Positions 1 to 8,526 of a stretch of 64,000 bases of DNA are shown one piece after another. Numbering within the stretch: the stretch's first letter is position 1; each line of letters starts with the position of its first letter. A program made the position numbers and the translations under genes. The DNA comes from Ga0077527 sp038106575 (GTDB lineage Bacteria; Pseudomonadota; Gammaproteobacteria; Burkholderiales; SG8-41): positions 1 to 64,000 of the forward strand of contig JAYOED010000001.1 in the NCBI GenBank assembly GCA_038106575.1, in the 5' to 3' direction. The notes beneath the pieces are model-generated. The model was not told the origin of the DNA, searched no databases, and worked only from the letters and a program-made list of their open reading frames with translations.

Positions 1-420
1 AACGGTGCACTGATCTAGATCATCATGGCTGCGCGCATGCTGTACGTCATAAGCACGGCAGGCTGGATTACCTCTGCCCTCTCTTGCGTCAACGCACGTA
101 CTGGGATGCCGATTTTCGCTACCGTTTTGGCGACCCGCAACGTGTTGCTGCTGTCCGCGTTTCTGCGTGCCTATTATCTATTTACACTGATCAGGAGCTG
201 AATAGATACCGCTTGTCCTCAATTTCAGTATTTATTAATTAAATCATATAGTTATTGTTCCGCCACCTATTAATCCGGTGAATTGCAACGATCCATGGCC
301 GAACAAAGCGTTTCTTTCCTGAAATAGAGGGCCTTGGGTTGTTTGTTTAGGGCTGCCATCGATAAATCCACTTCGGCTACAATCGCCGCTCTCAAAAGTT
401 CGACCAACCAAGGAGTTGTA
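1..420. other. Upstream stretch with no supportable gene
   Basis: No complete gene is supported here. On the minus strand an open frame of about 51 codons runs from 170 down to a TAG at 15-17, with protein-like composition (it includes AKTVAKIGIPVRALTQERAE) but no start codon. It could be the tail of a decayed gene, but I recognise no family. The AT-rich stretch around 220-260 could hold the promoter of the downstream cytochrome gene, though no clear -35/-10 pair was found. Confidence 0.3.
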
Positions 421-726
421 ATGAAATTCGTCTTTATCGTGCTGGCCGTTACCTCGTTGCTGGCCACCAACAGTGCCTTTGCTGACCAAAAACTAGCGCA
501 GTCCAGCGGTTGTATGACCTGCCACGCAGTGGACAAGAAACTCATCGGACCCGGTTTCAAGGAAATCGCGGCAAAATACAAAGCGGACAAGGCGGCAGAA
601 GCCAAGCTCACCCATAAAGTGAAGGCCGGCGGATCCGGCGCCTGGGGCTCCATCCCGATGCCGTCAAATCCGCACGTCAAGGAAAATGACATCAAGACTC
701 TGGTACGCTGGATTCTGTCGCAATAA
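421..726 (+). CDS. Small periplasmic c-type cytochrome (c551/c552 type)
   Basis: This 101-residue monohaem cytochrome c is a periplasmic electron carrier. Residues 1-21 form a Sec signal peptide ending in SAFA. The haem motif CMTCH is at residues 31-35, and Met80 in the IPMPSNP segment is the likely axial ligand. The length and the motif order fit the c551/c552 family. The ATG at 421 was chosen over an upstream in-frame ATG at 334 because AAGGAG lies at 410-415 and the signal peptide starts there. The gene is monocistronic and is followed by a strong terminator. Its redox partner cannot be inferred from the neighbours. Confidence 0.93.
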   Translation: MKFVFIVLAVTSLLATNSAFADQKLAQSSGCMTCHAVDKKLIGPGFKEIAAKYKADKAAEAKLTHKVKAGGSGAWGSIPMPSNPHVKENDIKTLVRWILSQ

Positions 727-750
727 CTCTCCCCATATCATCTACGCATG

Positions 751-778
751 AAAAGCCGGCAATAGCCGGCTTTTTCTT
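751..778 (+). terminator. Rho-independent terminator of the cytochrome gene
   Basis: The stem GCCGGC/GCCGGC, extended by A-T pairs, encloses an AATA loop and is followed by TTTTTCTTT. It begins 25 bases after the cytochrome stop codon and separates it from the liv promoter. Confidence 0.9.
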
Positions 779-793
779 TGGTTGACACTTAAA

Positions 794-822
794 TTGACAT
801 CACGGGAAGCAGCATCGATAAT
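794..822 (+). promoter_or_regulatory. Sigma70-type promoter of the liv operon
   Basis: TTGACA (794-799), a 17-base spacer and GATAAT (817-822) form a near-consensus promoter. A second TTGACA lies at 782-787. The expected start near 829 would leave a leader of about 90 bases before livJ. No operator was recognised. Confidence 0.7.
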
Positions 823-920
823 CGGTAAATTCCTTTCAGTAACAAAGAGTTAAAAGCGTATTGCCCAGCCATACTCAGATCTGAACCGCGCATATCGCCG
901 AACCATCTCAAGGAGTCCTC

Positions 921-2132
921 ATGCATAAAAACCCACTGCCCGACTTCGCCGTCGCGCTGCTCGTCGCAACATTGCTGGCCGCTTGCAGCAAGGAGGCGCC
1001 GCAACCCGTACCGAAAGCGGCAGCCCCTTCTGAACCGCAGATGCTGAACGTCAAAATCGGTTCGGCCTCGCCACTGACCGGTCCGCAGGCGCACATCGGC
1101 ATAGACATTCGCAACGGAGTAAAACTGGCCATCGACGATGCCAATGCCGCCAATATCGAAATTGGCGGCAAGAAAGTGAAATTTGAAATTGTCGCCGAGG
1201 ACGACGAGGCGAACCCGACCAAGGCCACGACTGTCGCGCAAAAGCTCGCGGACTCGAAGGTTGCCGCGGTGGTCGGCCATTTCAATTCCGGCGCTTCGAT
1301 CCCAGCCTCCAAAATTTATTCTGACGCCGGCATCCCGCAGATTTCCCCGTCGTCGACCAACCCTAAATACACCCAGCAAGGCTTCAAGACCACGTTCCGC
1401 GTCGTCGCCCACGATGACCAGCAGGGTCCAACGCTAGCGCGTTTTGCTGCCAACACACTGAAGGTCAAGAATGTCGCTGTCATCGATGACAGCACGGCAT
1501 ACGGTCAGGGTCTGGCTGACGCCTTCGAGAACACCATCAAGTCGCTGGGTGCCAAGATCGTCGCGCGTGAACACACCACAGACAAAGACACCGACTTCAA
1601 GGCCATCCTGACCCGGATCAAGGGAAAAAAGCCCGATCTGATCATGTTTGGCGGCATTGATCCCCAGGCAGCGCCGATGGTCAAGCAGATGAAGGAAATC
1701 GCCATCAAAGCCAAGTACATCGGGGGCGACGGCATGCAAACGCCGAACTTCATCAAGCTTGCCGGTGATGCCTCCGAAGGTGCAATGGCATCAATTCCCG
1801 GATTGCCCAAGGAACAGATGCCTGGCGGAAAAGAGTTCCTGGAAAAATACAAGGCCAAATTTAATCAGGGCGTTGAGCTGTTTGCCCCGATGGGTTACGA
1901 CGCCGTGATGGTCTTCATCGATGCGATGAAACGCGCTGGTTCGGCTGACCCCGCCAAATTCCTGCCAGAGGTCGGCAAGACAAGTTATCAAGGTGTCATT
2001 GGCCCCATTGCATTCGATGACAAGGGTGATTTGAAAGACGGGCCGATCACCATCTACGTAGTCAAGGGAGGCCAGTGGGTTCCCCTGGAAACGGTCAAAC
2101 CCAACGCCGGTACGCCGGCAGCACAAAAATAA
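921..2132 (+). CDS. livJ: Branched-chain amino acid ABC transporter, substrate-binding lipoprotein
   Basis: The protein has 403 residues. A lipoprotein signal with the lipobox LLAAC puts the acylated cysteine at residue 22, followed by a Pro/Ala linker to about residue 38. The rest is a type I periplasmic binding fold of the Leu/Ile/Val (Peripla_BP_6) family, beginning KIGSASPLTGPQAHIG. It would capture a branched-chain amino acid or a related amide or carboxylate and deliver it to LivHMGF, encoded directly downstream. AAGGAG at 910-915 supports the ATG at 921. A lipid-anchored rather than free binding protein is slightly unusual for this family in Gram-negatives. The exact ligand cannot be assigned from sequence. 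Confidence 0.92.
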   Translation: MHKNPLPDFAVALLVATLLAACSKEAPQPVPKAAAPSEPQMLNVKIGSASPLTGPQAHIGIDIRNGVKLAIDDANAANIEIGGKKVKFEIVAEDDEANPTKATTVAQKLADSKVAAVVGHFNSGASIPASKIYSDAGIPQISPSSTNPKYTQQGFKTTFRVVAHDDQQGPTLARFAANTLKVKNVAVIDDSTAYGQGLADAFENTIKSLGAKIVAREHTTDKDTDFKAILTRIKGKKPDLIMFGGIDPQAAPMVKQMKEIAIKAKYIGGDGMQTPNFIKLAGDASEGAMASIPGLPKEQMPGGKEFLEKYKAKFNQGVELFAPMGYDAVMVFIDAMKRAGSADPAKFLPEVGKTSYQGVIGPIAFDDKGDLKDGPITIYVVKGGQWVPLETVKPNAGTPAAQK

Positions 2133-2185
2133 TCCGCAATTGACGATCAATGGCGCCCGCGACGGTGCCGTTGCCATATTCAGCG

Positions 2186-3109
2186 ATGGAAATCTTTGCC
2201 CAACAAATCGTGAACGGCCTGGTATTGGGCAGCATTTATGCGCTGGTGGCCCTCGGCTACACCATGGTCTACGGCATTCTAGGCCTGATCAATTTCGCAC
2301 ACGGTGATATCACAATGGTCGGCGCTCTGGTTTCGCTGACTGTCGCACAAATGCTCGCCGCAGCGGGTTTACCGGCGCCGCTTGTGCTGTTGCTGGCCGG
2401 TGGCGCGGCGATGATTGTCTGTGTCAGCCTGGGCGTGACCATTGAGCGTGTTGCCTACCGGCCGCTGCGGCGCGCTCCGCGACTGGCGCCGCTGATTACC
2501 GCAATCGGCATTTCCATATTGCTGCAGTACACCGCGGCGCTGATCTGGGGCAAACAGTACATAGCAATGCCGGAAATCGTAGGATCCGCCCGTATTTCGA
2601 TACTCGGCGCTCAGCTGACCGGGCTGCAGGCGGCCATTTTTGTTCTCGCCTGCACAATCATGGCTGCCCTGTTGTGGTTCATTCGTTCCAGCCGCATGGG
2701 ACGGGCAATGCGGGCAACCGCGCAGAACCCCGACATCGCCGGCCTGATGGGAGTCAACGCCAACACCGTCATCGCATTCACATTCGTTCTGGGCTCAGCC
2801 ATTGGCGCTGTTGCCGGGCTGATGGTGGTTCTTTACTACGGGCTCGGCCACTATTTCATGGGGTTCATGCTCGGGCTGAAGGCATTCACGGCTGCAGTAC
2901 TCGGCGGCATCGGTAACGTGGCCGGCGCGATGCTCGGTGGCCTGCTGCTTGGAGTCATCGAAAGCCTAGCTTCGGGTTATATCGGCGACCTGACCGGCGG
3001 CGTACTTGGCAGCAACTATCGGGACATCTTCGCGTTTCTAGTGCTGGTTCTGGTGCTAGTACTGAAACCTTCAGGATTAATGGGACAGCACAGCGGAGAC
3101 CGGGTATGA
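2186..3109 (+). CDS. livH: Branched-chain amino acid ABC transporter permease LivH
   Basis: This is an inner-membrane permease of about 307 residues with many hydrophobic helices. It carries family-typical segments such as VNGLVLGSIYALVALGYTMV near the N-terminus and the glycine-rich LGGIGNVAGAMLGG near the C-terminus. It pairs with LivM to form the translocation channel. An in-frame ATG at 2150 would add 12 unusual residues; the ATG at 2186, giving MEIFAQQIVNG, matches the family N-terminus and was chosen, although no clear ribosome site precedes it. It follows livJ by about 50 bases and precedes livM closely, as in standard liv operons. Confidence 0.92.
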   Translation: MEIFAQQIVNGLVLGSIYALVALGYTMVYGILGLINFAHGDITMVGALVSLTVAQMLAAAGLPAPLVLLLAGGAAMIVCVSLGVTIERVAYRPLRRAPRLAPLITAIGISILLQYTAALIWGKQYIAMPEIVGSARISILGAQLTGLQAAIFVLACTIMAALLWFIRSSRMGRAMRATAQNPDIAGLMGVNANTVIAFTFVLGSAIGAVAGLMVVLYYGLGHYFMGFMLGLKAFTAAVLGGIGNVAGAMLGGLLLGVIESLASGYIGDLTGGVLGSNYRDIFAFLVLVLVLVLKPSGLMGQHSGDRV

Positions 3110-3128
3110 ACAAGGCGGGCTACCGCCA

Positions 3129-4211
3129 GTGAACATGCCGGCTTTTTTCCGTCACCCAGCTTTTCACCGGGCGGCATGGGTCGCAGTTGCAATGTTGCTG
3201 CTTGCCGCTCCCTTTCTGATCGAATCCCTGCTGGGACGCAGTTGGGTGCGCATCACCGACGTGGCTCTGCTGTTCATCATGCTCGCCCTCGGCCTGAATA
3301 TCGTCGTTGGCTTCGCCGGGTTGCTAGACCTGGGCTATATCGCGTTCTTCGCCGTTGGTGCCTATTGCTATGGACTGCTCGCCTCACCGCAGTTCGGCCT
3401 GCACTGGCCGTTCTGGGCGCTGCTCCCGCTTGGCGCGGGGGTCGCGGCAATCTTTGGCATCCTGCTGGGCGCACCAACACTGCGGCTGCGCGGGGATTAT
3501 CTGGCAATCGTCACCTTGGGTTTTGGTGAAATCATCCGGGTACTGCTCAACAACCTGAACCGTCCCGTCAACATCACCAACGGCCCCCAGGGAATCACCC
3601 TGATTGATCCCCTTCAGATTGATAAATTTTCGCTGGCGCAAACCCACAAGGCACTCGGTCTCGAATTCACTCCTGTGCACAGCTATTATTTCGTTTTCCT
3701 CGCCTGTGTTCTGGCTTGTATTTTCATCTCGTTGCGCCTCGAGAATTCGCGCATCGGCCGCGCCTGGATTGCAATCCGCGAAGACGAGCTGGCCGCCTCA
3801 GCCATGGGTATCAACACCCGCAACATGAAGCTGCTGGCATTTGCGATGGGCGCTACCTTTGGCGGTGTAGCCGGTGGTCTCTTTGCGTCATTCCAAGGTT
3901 TCGTCAGCCCCGAAAGCTTCCACCTCATCGATTCCATCATGGTGCTCTGCATGGTCGTTCTTGGCGGCATGGGCAACGTGGCCGGCGTCGTCATCGGTGC
4001 GATCCTGCTTACTGCGCTGCCTGAGGCGCTGCGCTACATCGGTCCGCTGCAACAGCGCTGGCTGGGGAAAGTAATCATTGATCCGGCGGATCTGCGCATG
4101 CTGCTGTTCGGTCTAGCGCTAGTGCTGATGATGCTGCTTCGCCCTTCAGGAATTCGTCCGGCGAGGCGGCGGCGTGCAACTAGCGCTGCAAATACACCCG
4201 ATGCCGCCTGA
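3129..4211 (+). CDS. livM: Branched-chain amino acid ABC transporter permease LivM
   Basis: This is the second inner-membrane permease of the transporter, about 360 residues. It has a hydrophobic N-terminal helix, the conserved LGLNIVVGFAGLLDLGYIAF segment and the later GGMGNVAGVVIGA motif that contacts the ATPase. The frame opens with GTG at 3129; an ATG two codons on, at 3135, is equally possible. The C-terminus is a basic tail (ARRRRA). The end overlaps the likely livG start by 11 bases, which points to translational coupling. Confidence 0.92.
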   Translation: MNMPAFFRHPAFHRAAWVAVAMLLLAAPFLIESLLGRSWVRITDVALLFIMLALGLNIVVGFAGLLDLGYIAFFAVGAYCYGLLASPQFGLHWPFWALLPLGAGVAAIFGILLGAPTLRLRGDYLAIVTLGFGEIIRVLLNNLNRPVNITNGPQGITLIDPLQIDKFSLAQTHKALGLEFTPVHSYYFVFLACVLACIFISLRLENSRIGRAWIAIREDELAASAMGINTRNMKLLAFAMGATFGGVAGGLFASFQGFVSPESFHLIDSIMVLCMVVLGGMGNVAGVVIGAILLTALPEALRYIGPLQQRWLGKVIIDPADLRMLLFGLALVLMMLLRPSGIRPARRRRATSAANTPDAA

Positions 4212-4977
4212 TACCCCCCTGCTCGCCGCTACCGGCATCACCAAGAATTTTGGTGGACTGACCGCGCTGTCTAGCGTTTCAATCGATGTGCGCCGCGGAG
4301 AAATCTTCGGACTGATCGGCCCCAACGGTGCAGGCAAAACCACGTTGTTCAACATCCTGACCGGGTTATACACCGCTGACGCCGGTACGCTTACCTTCGA
4401 TGGCGCTTCTCTGAACAACCTAAAACCTCACGATGTTGCGCGCCACGGCATCGCCCGCACATTCCAGAACATCCGCCTATTCGGCAGTATGACCGCCCTG
4501 GAAAATGTCATGGCTGGCAGACACCTGCGATCCTCAACCGGCGTATTGGGCGCGGTTCTGCACACGCAGCATGCGAAAGCTGAAGAACGCGCCATCACGC
4601 AGCGCGCGCGCAGGTTGCTTGCCTACTGCGGGCTGTCGCCACGTGCGGACGATATTGCACGTGATCTTCCCTATGGTGATCAACGCCGTCTTGAAATCGC
4701 GCGCGCTCTGGCCACTGATCCGCTGTTGCTGGCCCTGGACGAACCGGCGGCCGGGATGAACGCCACGGAAACCGAGGCGCTGAGTAGCCTGATCGAACGT
4801 ATCAGTGCCGACGGCATTACCATACTGCTAATCGAGCATGACATGAAGCTGGTTATGGGCCTTTCACATCGTGTCGCCGTGCTTGACTATGGCGAGAAAA
4901 TTGCTGAGGGAGCGCCAGCCATGGTGCAGCGCGATCCCCGTGTCATAGAAGCCTATCTAGGCGGCGGCCTAGCCTGA
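4201..4977 (+). CDS. livG: Branched-chain amino acid ABC transporter ATP-binding protein LivG
   Basis: This cytoplasmic ATPase of the transporter has about 258 residues from the ATG at 4201. The Walker A GPNGAGKTT lies at residues 40-48. The signature region reads YGDQRRLEIARAL, the LivG variant of LSGGQ. Walker B is LLLALDEPAAGMN, and the switch histidine is in LLIEHDM. A GTG at 4174 would extend the protein by nine residues. The ATG was preferred because it begins just before the conserved LLAATGITKNFGG segment and overlaps the livM stop by 11 bases. Confidence 0.93.
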   Translation: MPPDTPLLAATGITKNFGGLTALSSVSIDVRRGEIFGLIGPNGAGKTTLFNILTGLYTADAGTLTFDGASLNNLKPHDVARHGIARTFQNIRLFGSMTALENVMAGRHLRSSTGVLGAVLHTQHAKAEERAITQRARRLLAYCGLSPRADDIARDLPYGDQRRLEIARALATDPLLLALDEPAAGMNATETEALSSLIERISADGITILLIEHDMKLVMGLSHRVAVLDYGEKIAEGAPAMVQRDPRVIEAYLGGGLA

Positions 4978-4982
4978 CTATC

Positions 4983-5687
4983 ATGTTGACGATTCGCAAT
5001 CTGCAAGTGGCCTATGGCGGAATCAAGGCCGTCAAGGGGGTGGACCTGGATGTCGCTGCCGGCGAAGTTGTTGCCCTGATCGGCGCCAATGGCGCAGGTA
5101 AGACCACCCTGCTGAAGGCAATCTCCGGCCTCCTCAAACCGGCTACCGGCAGCATCGTCTATGACGGCACCGAAATGGGCGGGGAACCGGCGTATGACCT
5201 GGTGCGGCGCGGTCTGGCCTTGGTACCCGAGGGACGCGGGATGTTTCCACGGCTCACCGTGGCGGAAAATCTGGCAATGGGCGCCTACACCCGCACTGAT
5301 GAATCGGCGATTCTCCGGGACCTTGAACGGGCATATACGTTGTTTCCGCGACTAGCAGAACGGAAGACACAATACGCGGGAACTCTGTCCGGCGGTGAAC
5401 AGCAGATGCTCGCCATTGCAAGGGCACTGATGTGCAGGCCGCGAATGCTGTTGCTCGACGAACCCAGCATGGGTCTCGCGCCGCTGTTGGTGAGAAAAAT
5501 ATTTGAAACCGTGCGTGCCGTGTCTGCAGAAGGCGTCACCATACTGCTGGTTGAACAAAATGCAAAACTGGCGCTTGAGGCCTGTAACCGAGGATATGTC
5601 ATGGAAAGCGGTAATATTGTTCTTGCTGATACTGCCGAAAATCTGTTATCCAGCCCACAAGTGAGGCATGCGTATCTTGGAGAATAA
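4983..5687 (+). CDS. livF: Branched-chain amino acid ABC transporter ATP-binding protein LivF
   Basis: This 234-residue ATPase partners LivG. Walker A is GANGAGKTT at residues 34-42, the signature LSGGEQQ lies near residue 137, and Walker B is LLLDEPSMGLAP followed by LLVEQNAKLAL. The length is normal for LivF. It starts five bases after livG ends and is the last gene of the operon. No terminator was recognised before the relic that follows. Confidence 0.93.
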   Translation: MLTIRNLQVAYGGIKAVKGVDLDVAAGEVVALIGANGAGKTTLLKAISGLLKPATGSIVYDGTEMGGEPAYDLVRRGLALVPEGRGMFPRLTVAENLAMGAYTRTDESAILRDLERAYTLFPRLAERKTQYAGTLSGGEQQMLAIARALMCRPRMLLLDEPSMGLAPLLVRKIFETVRAVSAEGVTILLVEQNAKLALEACNRGYVMESGNIVLADTAENLLSSPQVRHAYLGE

Positions 5688-5759
5688 ACCCCAAACGCCG
5701 GCCTCGGCCTTTCCTTCCCCGCAGGCGCCGATTAAACGCATCGGGATCCCGAAGAGCGC

Positions 5760-6064
5760 GCTCTGACGGTTCTCTCAGAGAAGGAGATCGCCGCCATCGT
5801 GGCCGACATCTGTGGCAGCGACCAGAAATCCCTAGCCTTCAAGCTACTGAAAAAGTATCATCCGGAAATTCTCTCCATCGTCATGACCGAAGCCTCTGAC
5901 TCGGAGCTGGTCATCGACCTGATCAATCAGGCGCTGGTTTTCCGTTTTCTCACCTTGCCGCTGAACTGAAGCTATTGCAACAGCATGTGTATGCGACCCT
6001 GGCACACTATCAGTCTTTCCGCAAAACCCCGAGCAGCACAGTTTCGCAGCAGCGAGCGCAAGCG
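5760..6064 (+). pseudogene. Relic of a response-regulator receiver domain
   Basis: One frame, up to the TGA at 5967-5969, reads like the second half of a CheY-like receiver domain: LLKKYHPEILSIVMTEASDS, then ELVIDLINQALVFRFLTLP. This is the alpha4-beta5-alpha5 pattern seen in regulators such as the HD-GYP/RpfG type. The expected beta5 Lys-Pro reads LP here. After a frameshift at the TGA, a second frame continues with AELKLLQQHVYATLAHYQSF and RKTPSSTVSQQRA, as expected for the helix after the receiver. No start codon, phospho-acceptor region or output domain remains. It is a decayed fragment, not a working gene. Confidence 0.7.
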
Positions 6065-6134
6065 ATGTTTACATGCTCGGTCGGTTGCGCGAGCGGATCG
6101 TTCGATCAAATCCTGGCTCGGAGCCTGACGGGCG

Positions 6135-7031
6135 TCAGACCCAGTCTTTTTCGGTCAGATAGTCGGTATAGAGCGCTGCTTCGGGCGTGCCCGGTTCCGG
6201 GCGCCAGTCGTAGCGCCAGTGTACGACGGGTGGCAAGGACATCAGGATGGATTCCGTACGCCCGCCCGACTGCAGTCCGAACAGCGTACCCCGGTCATAG
6301 ACCAGGTTGAATTCGACATAGCGACCGCGGCGATACGCCTGGAAGTCCCGCTCCCGTTCACCATACGCCTGGTCGCGCCGGCGCTCGACAATGGGTGTGT
6401 AAGCTGGCAGAAAATGATCACCCACGCTGCGCATCAGCGCAAAACAGGTTTCAAAATCAGGTGTACACAGGTCGTCGAAAAATATCCCGCCGATGCCGCG
6501 TGGCTCAGTACGGTGTTTAAGATAGAAATAGCGATCGCACCACTGCTTGAACCGCGGATAGTGTTCGGGGCCGAACTGGACAAGTGCGTCCCTGCAGGTG
6601 CGGTGAAAGTGCACGGCATCTTCTTCGACGCCATAGTAGGGTGTTAAATCCATGCCGCCGCCAAACCACCACACCGGCTCTGCGCCAGCTTTTTCAGCGA
6701 TAAAGCAGCGCACATTCATGTGCACCGTAGGCACATGGGGGTTGCGGGGATGCAGTACCAGCGACACTCCCATCGCCTGGAATGAACGCCCGGCAAGCTC
6801 CGGCCTCGAGGCTGATGCGGAAGGCGGCAGATTGTCTCCGAACACGTGCGAAAATCCCACGCCGCCGCGTTCGAACAGTTCACCATTTTCAGTCAACCGG
6901 GTAATGCCGCCACCACCCTGCGGCCGATTCCAGCTGTCATGCAAGAATTTGCCACCATCCAGAACTTCCAGCTGCTCGACGATGGTCTGCTGCAATCCGG
7001 TCAGATAGGTTTTGACGGTGGCGGTATTCAT
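6135..7031 (-). CDS. hemF: Oxygen-dependent coproporphyrinogen III oxidase
   Basis: HemF converts coproporphyrinogen III to protoporphyrinogen IX using O2 in haem synthesis. The protein has 298 residues, normal for the family. Hallmark segments are present: the VWWFGGGMDLTPYY region and GIGGIFFDDL in the middle, and GRYVEFNLVYDRGT near the C-terminus. The ATG at 7031 (MNTATVK) is preferred to a TTG six codons upstream. The gene lies 24 bases downstream of purD on the same strand, so it is probably cotranscribed with the dusB-fis-purH-purD run. It shares the haem pathway with hemL, hemB and hemE elsewhere in the window. Confidence 0.95.
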   Translation of the reverse strand: MNTATVKTYLTGLQQTIVEQLEVLDGGKFLHDSWNRPQGGGGITRLTENGELFERGGVGFSHVFGDNLPPSASASRPELAGRSFQAMGVSLVLHPRNPHVPTVHMNVRCFIAEKAGAEPVWWFGGGMDLTPYYGVEEDAVHFHRTCRDALVQFGPEHYPRFKQWCDRYFYLKHRTEPRGIGGIFFDDLCTPDFETCFALMRSVGDHFLPAYTPIVERRRDQAYGERERDFQAYRRGRYVEFNLVYDRGTLFGLQSGGRTESILMSLPPVVHWRYDWRPEPGTPEAALYTDYLTEKDWV

Positions 7032-7055
7032 TGAAAACTGCAGGCGCAATACGCG

Positions 7056-8525
7056 TTACTTGCGGCCAGACGCGATGGCACGATGCCCGATGTCACGGCG
7101 GTACTGCATGCCGTCGAAGCGAATGTTTTCCGTGATTTCGTAGGCACGGCGCTGGGCGGAACGTGTGTTATGGCCAAGCGCTGTCACGCACAATACCCTT
7201 CCACCCGCAGTGACCACTTCCTTGCCCGCCAAGGATGTGCCGGCATGGAACACATGAAAATCCTCGCCGGCCTCCGGTAATCCGCTGATAACGTCGCCAT
7301 TGCGCGGCTCCTCGGGATAATTCGCGGCAGCCATCACCACCCCGAGCGCCACCCGCGTATCCCATTCCGCGCTGACGCCGTCGAGCCGGCCATCGACCGC
7401 GGCCTCGTGGATCCGGACAGAAACCTCACGGACAGCGAGATCTTCAACCTGATCTTCCATCCCGGACTCTCCACGGCCGCCAAGGTTACGGACATCTCGG
7501 GCCGGGGCGTCGGCATGGACGTGGTGAAGCGGGNNNNNNNNNNCCCGCGTATCCCATTCCTCGCTAACGCTGTCGAGCCGTCCATCGACCGCGGCCTCGA
7601 TCAGCGGGACCAGATCGCTCTTCAGCCGCATCATGATAGGCTGTGTTTCCGGATCGCCCATGCGACAGTTGAATTCAAGCACCTTCAGCCGGCCGTCGGC
7701 ACTGATCATCAGTCCCGCATACAGAAATCCGGTGTACGGCAAACCGTCAGCCGCCATGCCATTGATCGTCGGCAGAATGACTTCACGCATGGCCCGGGCA
7801 TGGACTTTCGGCGTCACCACTGGCGCCGGGGAATAGGCACCCATTCCTCCGGTATTGGGACCGTGATCGCCGTCCCGCAGTCGCTTGTGGTCCTGGCTGC
7901 TGGCCAGCGCCAGCGCGTGGCGGCCGTCGGCCAGCACGATGAAGCTGGCTTCTTCGCCTTGCAGAAACTCTTCGATCACCACTCTCGCGCCGGCCGCCCC
8001 CATATTGTTTCCCACCAGCATCATGTCGACTGCGGCATGGGCTTCGGCAGCGTTCATGGCCACCACCACGCCCTTGCCAGCGGCCAAACCATCGGCCTTG
8101 ATAACGATCGGGGTACCTTGTTCATCAATATAGGCATGGGCTGCAGCGGCTTGGGTAAAAGTTGCGTATGCCGCTGTAGGAATGCCGTGCCTGATCATGA
8201 AGCTTTTGGCGAAGTCCTTAGAACTTTCCAGTTGCGCGGCCTTCTGCGTGGGCCCGAAGATGCGCCGGCCGGCCAGACTCACAGCATCAACCAGTCCTGC
8301 AGCCAATGGCGCTTCGGGACCAACCACGGTCAGGGCGATATTATTTTTATTAATAAAATCAAGTATTTGATTGTGATTTCCGAGGGTCACGTTTTCCACC
8401 CCGTCCTCACGTCCGCTACCGGCATTTCCGGGCGCGACATAAACCTTGGACACACGCGGTGATCGCGCCAACTTCCACGACAGCGCATGTTCGCGGCCAC
8501 CGCCGCCAATGACAAGGATTTTCAT
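7056..8525 (-). CDS. purD: Phosphoribosylamine-glycine ligase, interrupted by an assembly join
   Basis: PurD (GAR synthetase) joins glycine to phosphoribosylamine in purine synthesis. The N-terminus KILVIGGGGREHALSWKL and the ATP-grasp core (IVIKADGLAAGKGVVVA; EFNCRMGDPETQ) are intact. The gene as given contains 192 extra bases (7352-7543): a second, 93% identical copy of a 56-base purD segment, a foreign cheA piece and ten Ns. Because 192 is a multiple of three, the frame stays open. Removing the insert gives 425 residues, the usual PurD length, and joins SEEWDTR to VALGVVMAA as in the family. The gene was probably intact in the organism. It lies between purH and hemF. Confidence 0.88.
   Translation of the reverse strand: MKILVIGGGGREHALSWKLARSPRVSKVYVAPGNAGSGREDGVENVTLGNHNQILDFINKNNIALTVVGPEAPLAAGLVDAVSLAGRRIFGPTQKAAQLESSKDFAKSFMIRHGIPTAAYATFTQAAAAHAYIDEQGTPIVIKADGLAAGKGVVVAMNAAEAHAAVDMMLVGNNMGAAGARVVIEEFLQGEEASFIVLADGRHALALASSQDHKRLRDGDHGPNTGGMGAYSPAPVVTPKVHARAMREVILPTINGMAADGLPYTGFLYAGLMISADGRLKVLEFNCRMGDPETQPIMMRLKSDLVPLIEAAVDGRLDSVSEEWDTRXXXXPLHHVHADAPARDVRNLGGRGESGMEDQVEDLAVREVSVRIHEAAVDGRLDGVSAEWDTRVALGVVMAAANYPEEPRNGDVISGLPEAGEDFHVFHAGTSLAGKEVVTAGGRVLCVTALGHNTRSAQRRAYEITENIRFDGMQYRRDIGHRAIASGRK
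7408..7533 (+). other. Fragment of cheA (histidine kinase ATPase domain) inside purD
   Basis: Read on the plus strand, these bases encode LTDSEIFNLIFHPGLSTA followed by KVTDISGRGVGMDVVKR. This is the F/G1-box region of the CheA-type HATPase domain. The fragment lies antisense to purD, has no start or stop of its own, and ends exactly at the N run. It most likely comes from a chimeric contig end rather than from a real insertion. Confidence 0.8.
7534..7543. other. Assembly gap (10 N)
   Basis: Ten unresolved bases lie within purD, between the cheA fragment and the second copy of the duplicated purD segment. The short fixed length is typical of a scaffold join of unknown size. Confidence 0.95.
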
Positions 8526-8526
8526 T

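Larger units (their letters stand above)
7352..7599. repeat. Imperfect direct duplication of a purD segment around a gap
   Basis: The 56 bases at 7352-7407 recur at 7544-7599 with four mismatches. They encode EAAVDGRLDGVSAEWDTR and EAAVDGRLDSVSEEWDTR on the minus strand. The mismatches suggest two strain variants placed on the two sides of a scaffold gap rather than a biological duplication. Confidence 0.85.

Noticed and set aside
7408..7533. Real insertion of a chemotaxis gene into purD
   Set aside because: The fragment has no ends of its own, abuts Ns and is flanked by a duplicated purD segment; a chimeric join explains it better.
7407..8462. Plus-strand open frame of 351 codons across purD
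   Set aside because: It is antisense to purD, runs through the Ns, and apart from the short cheA piece has no protein-like features.
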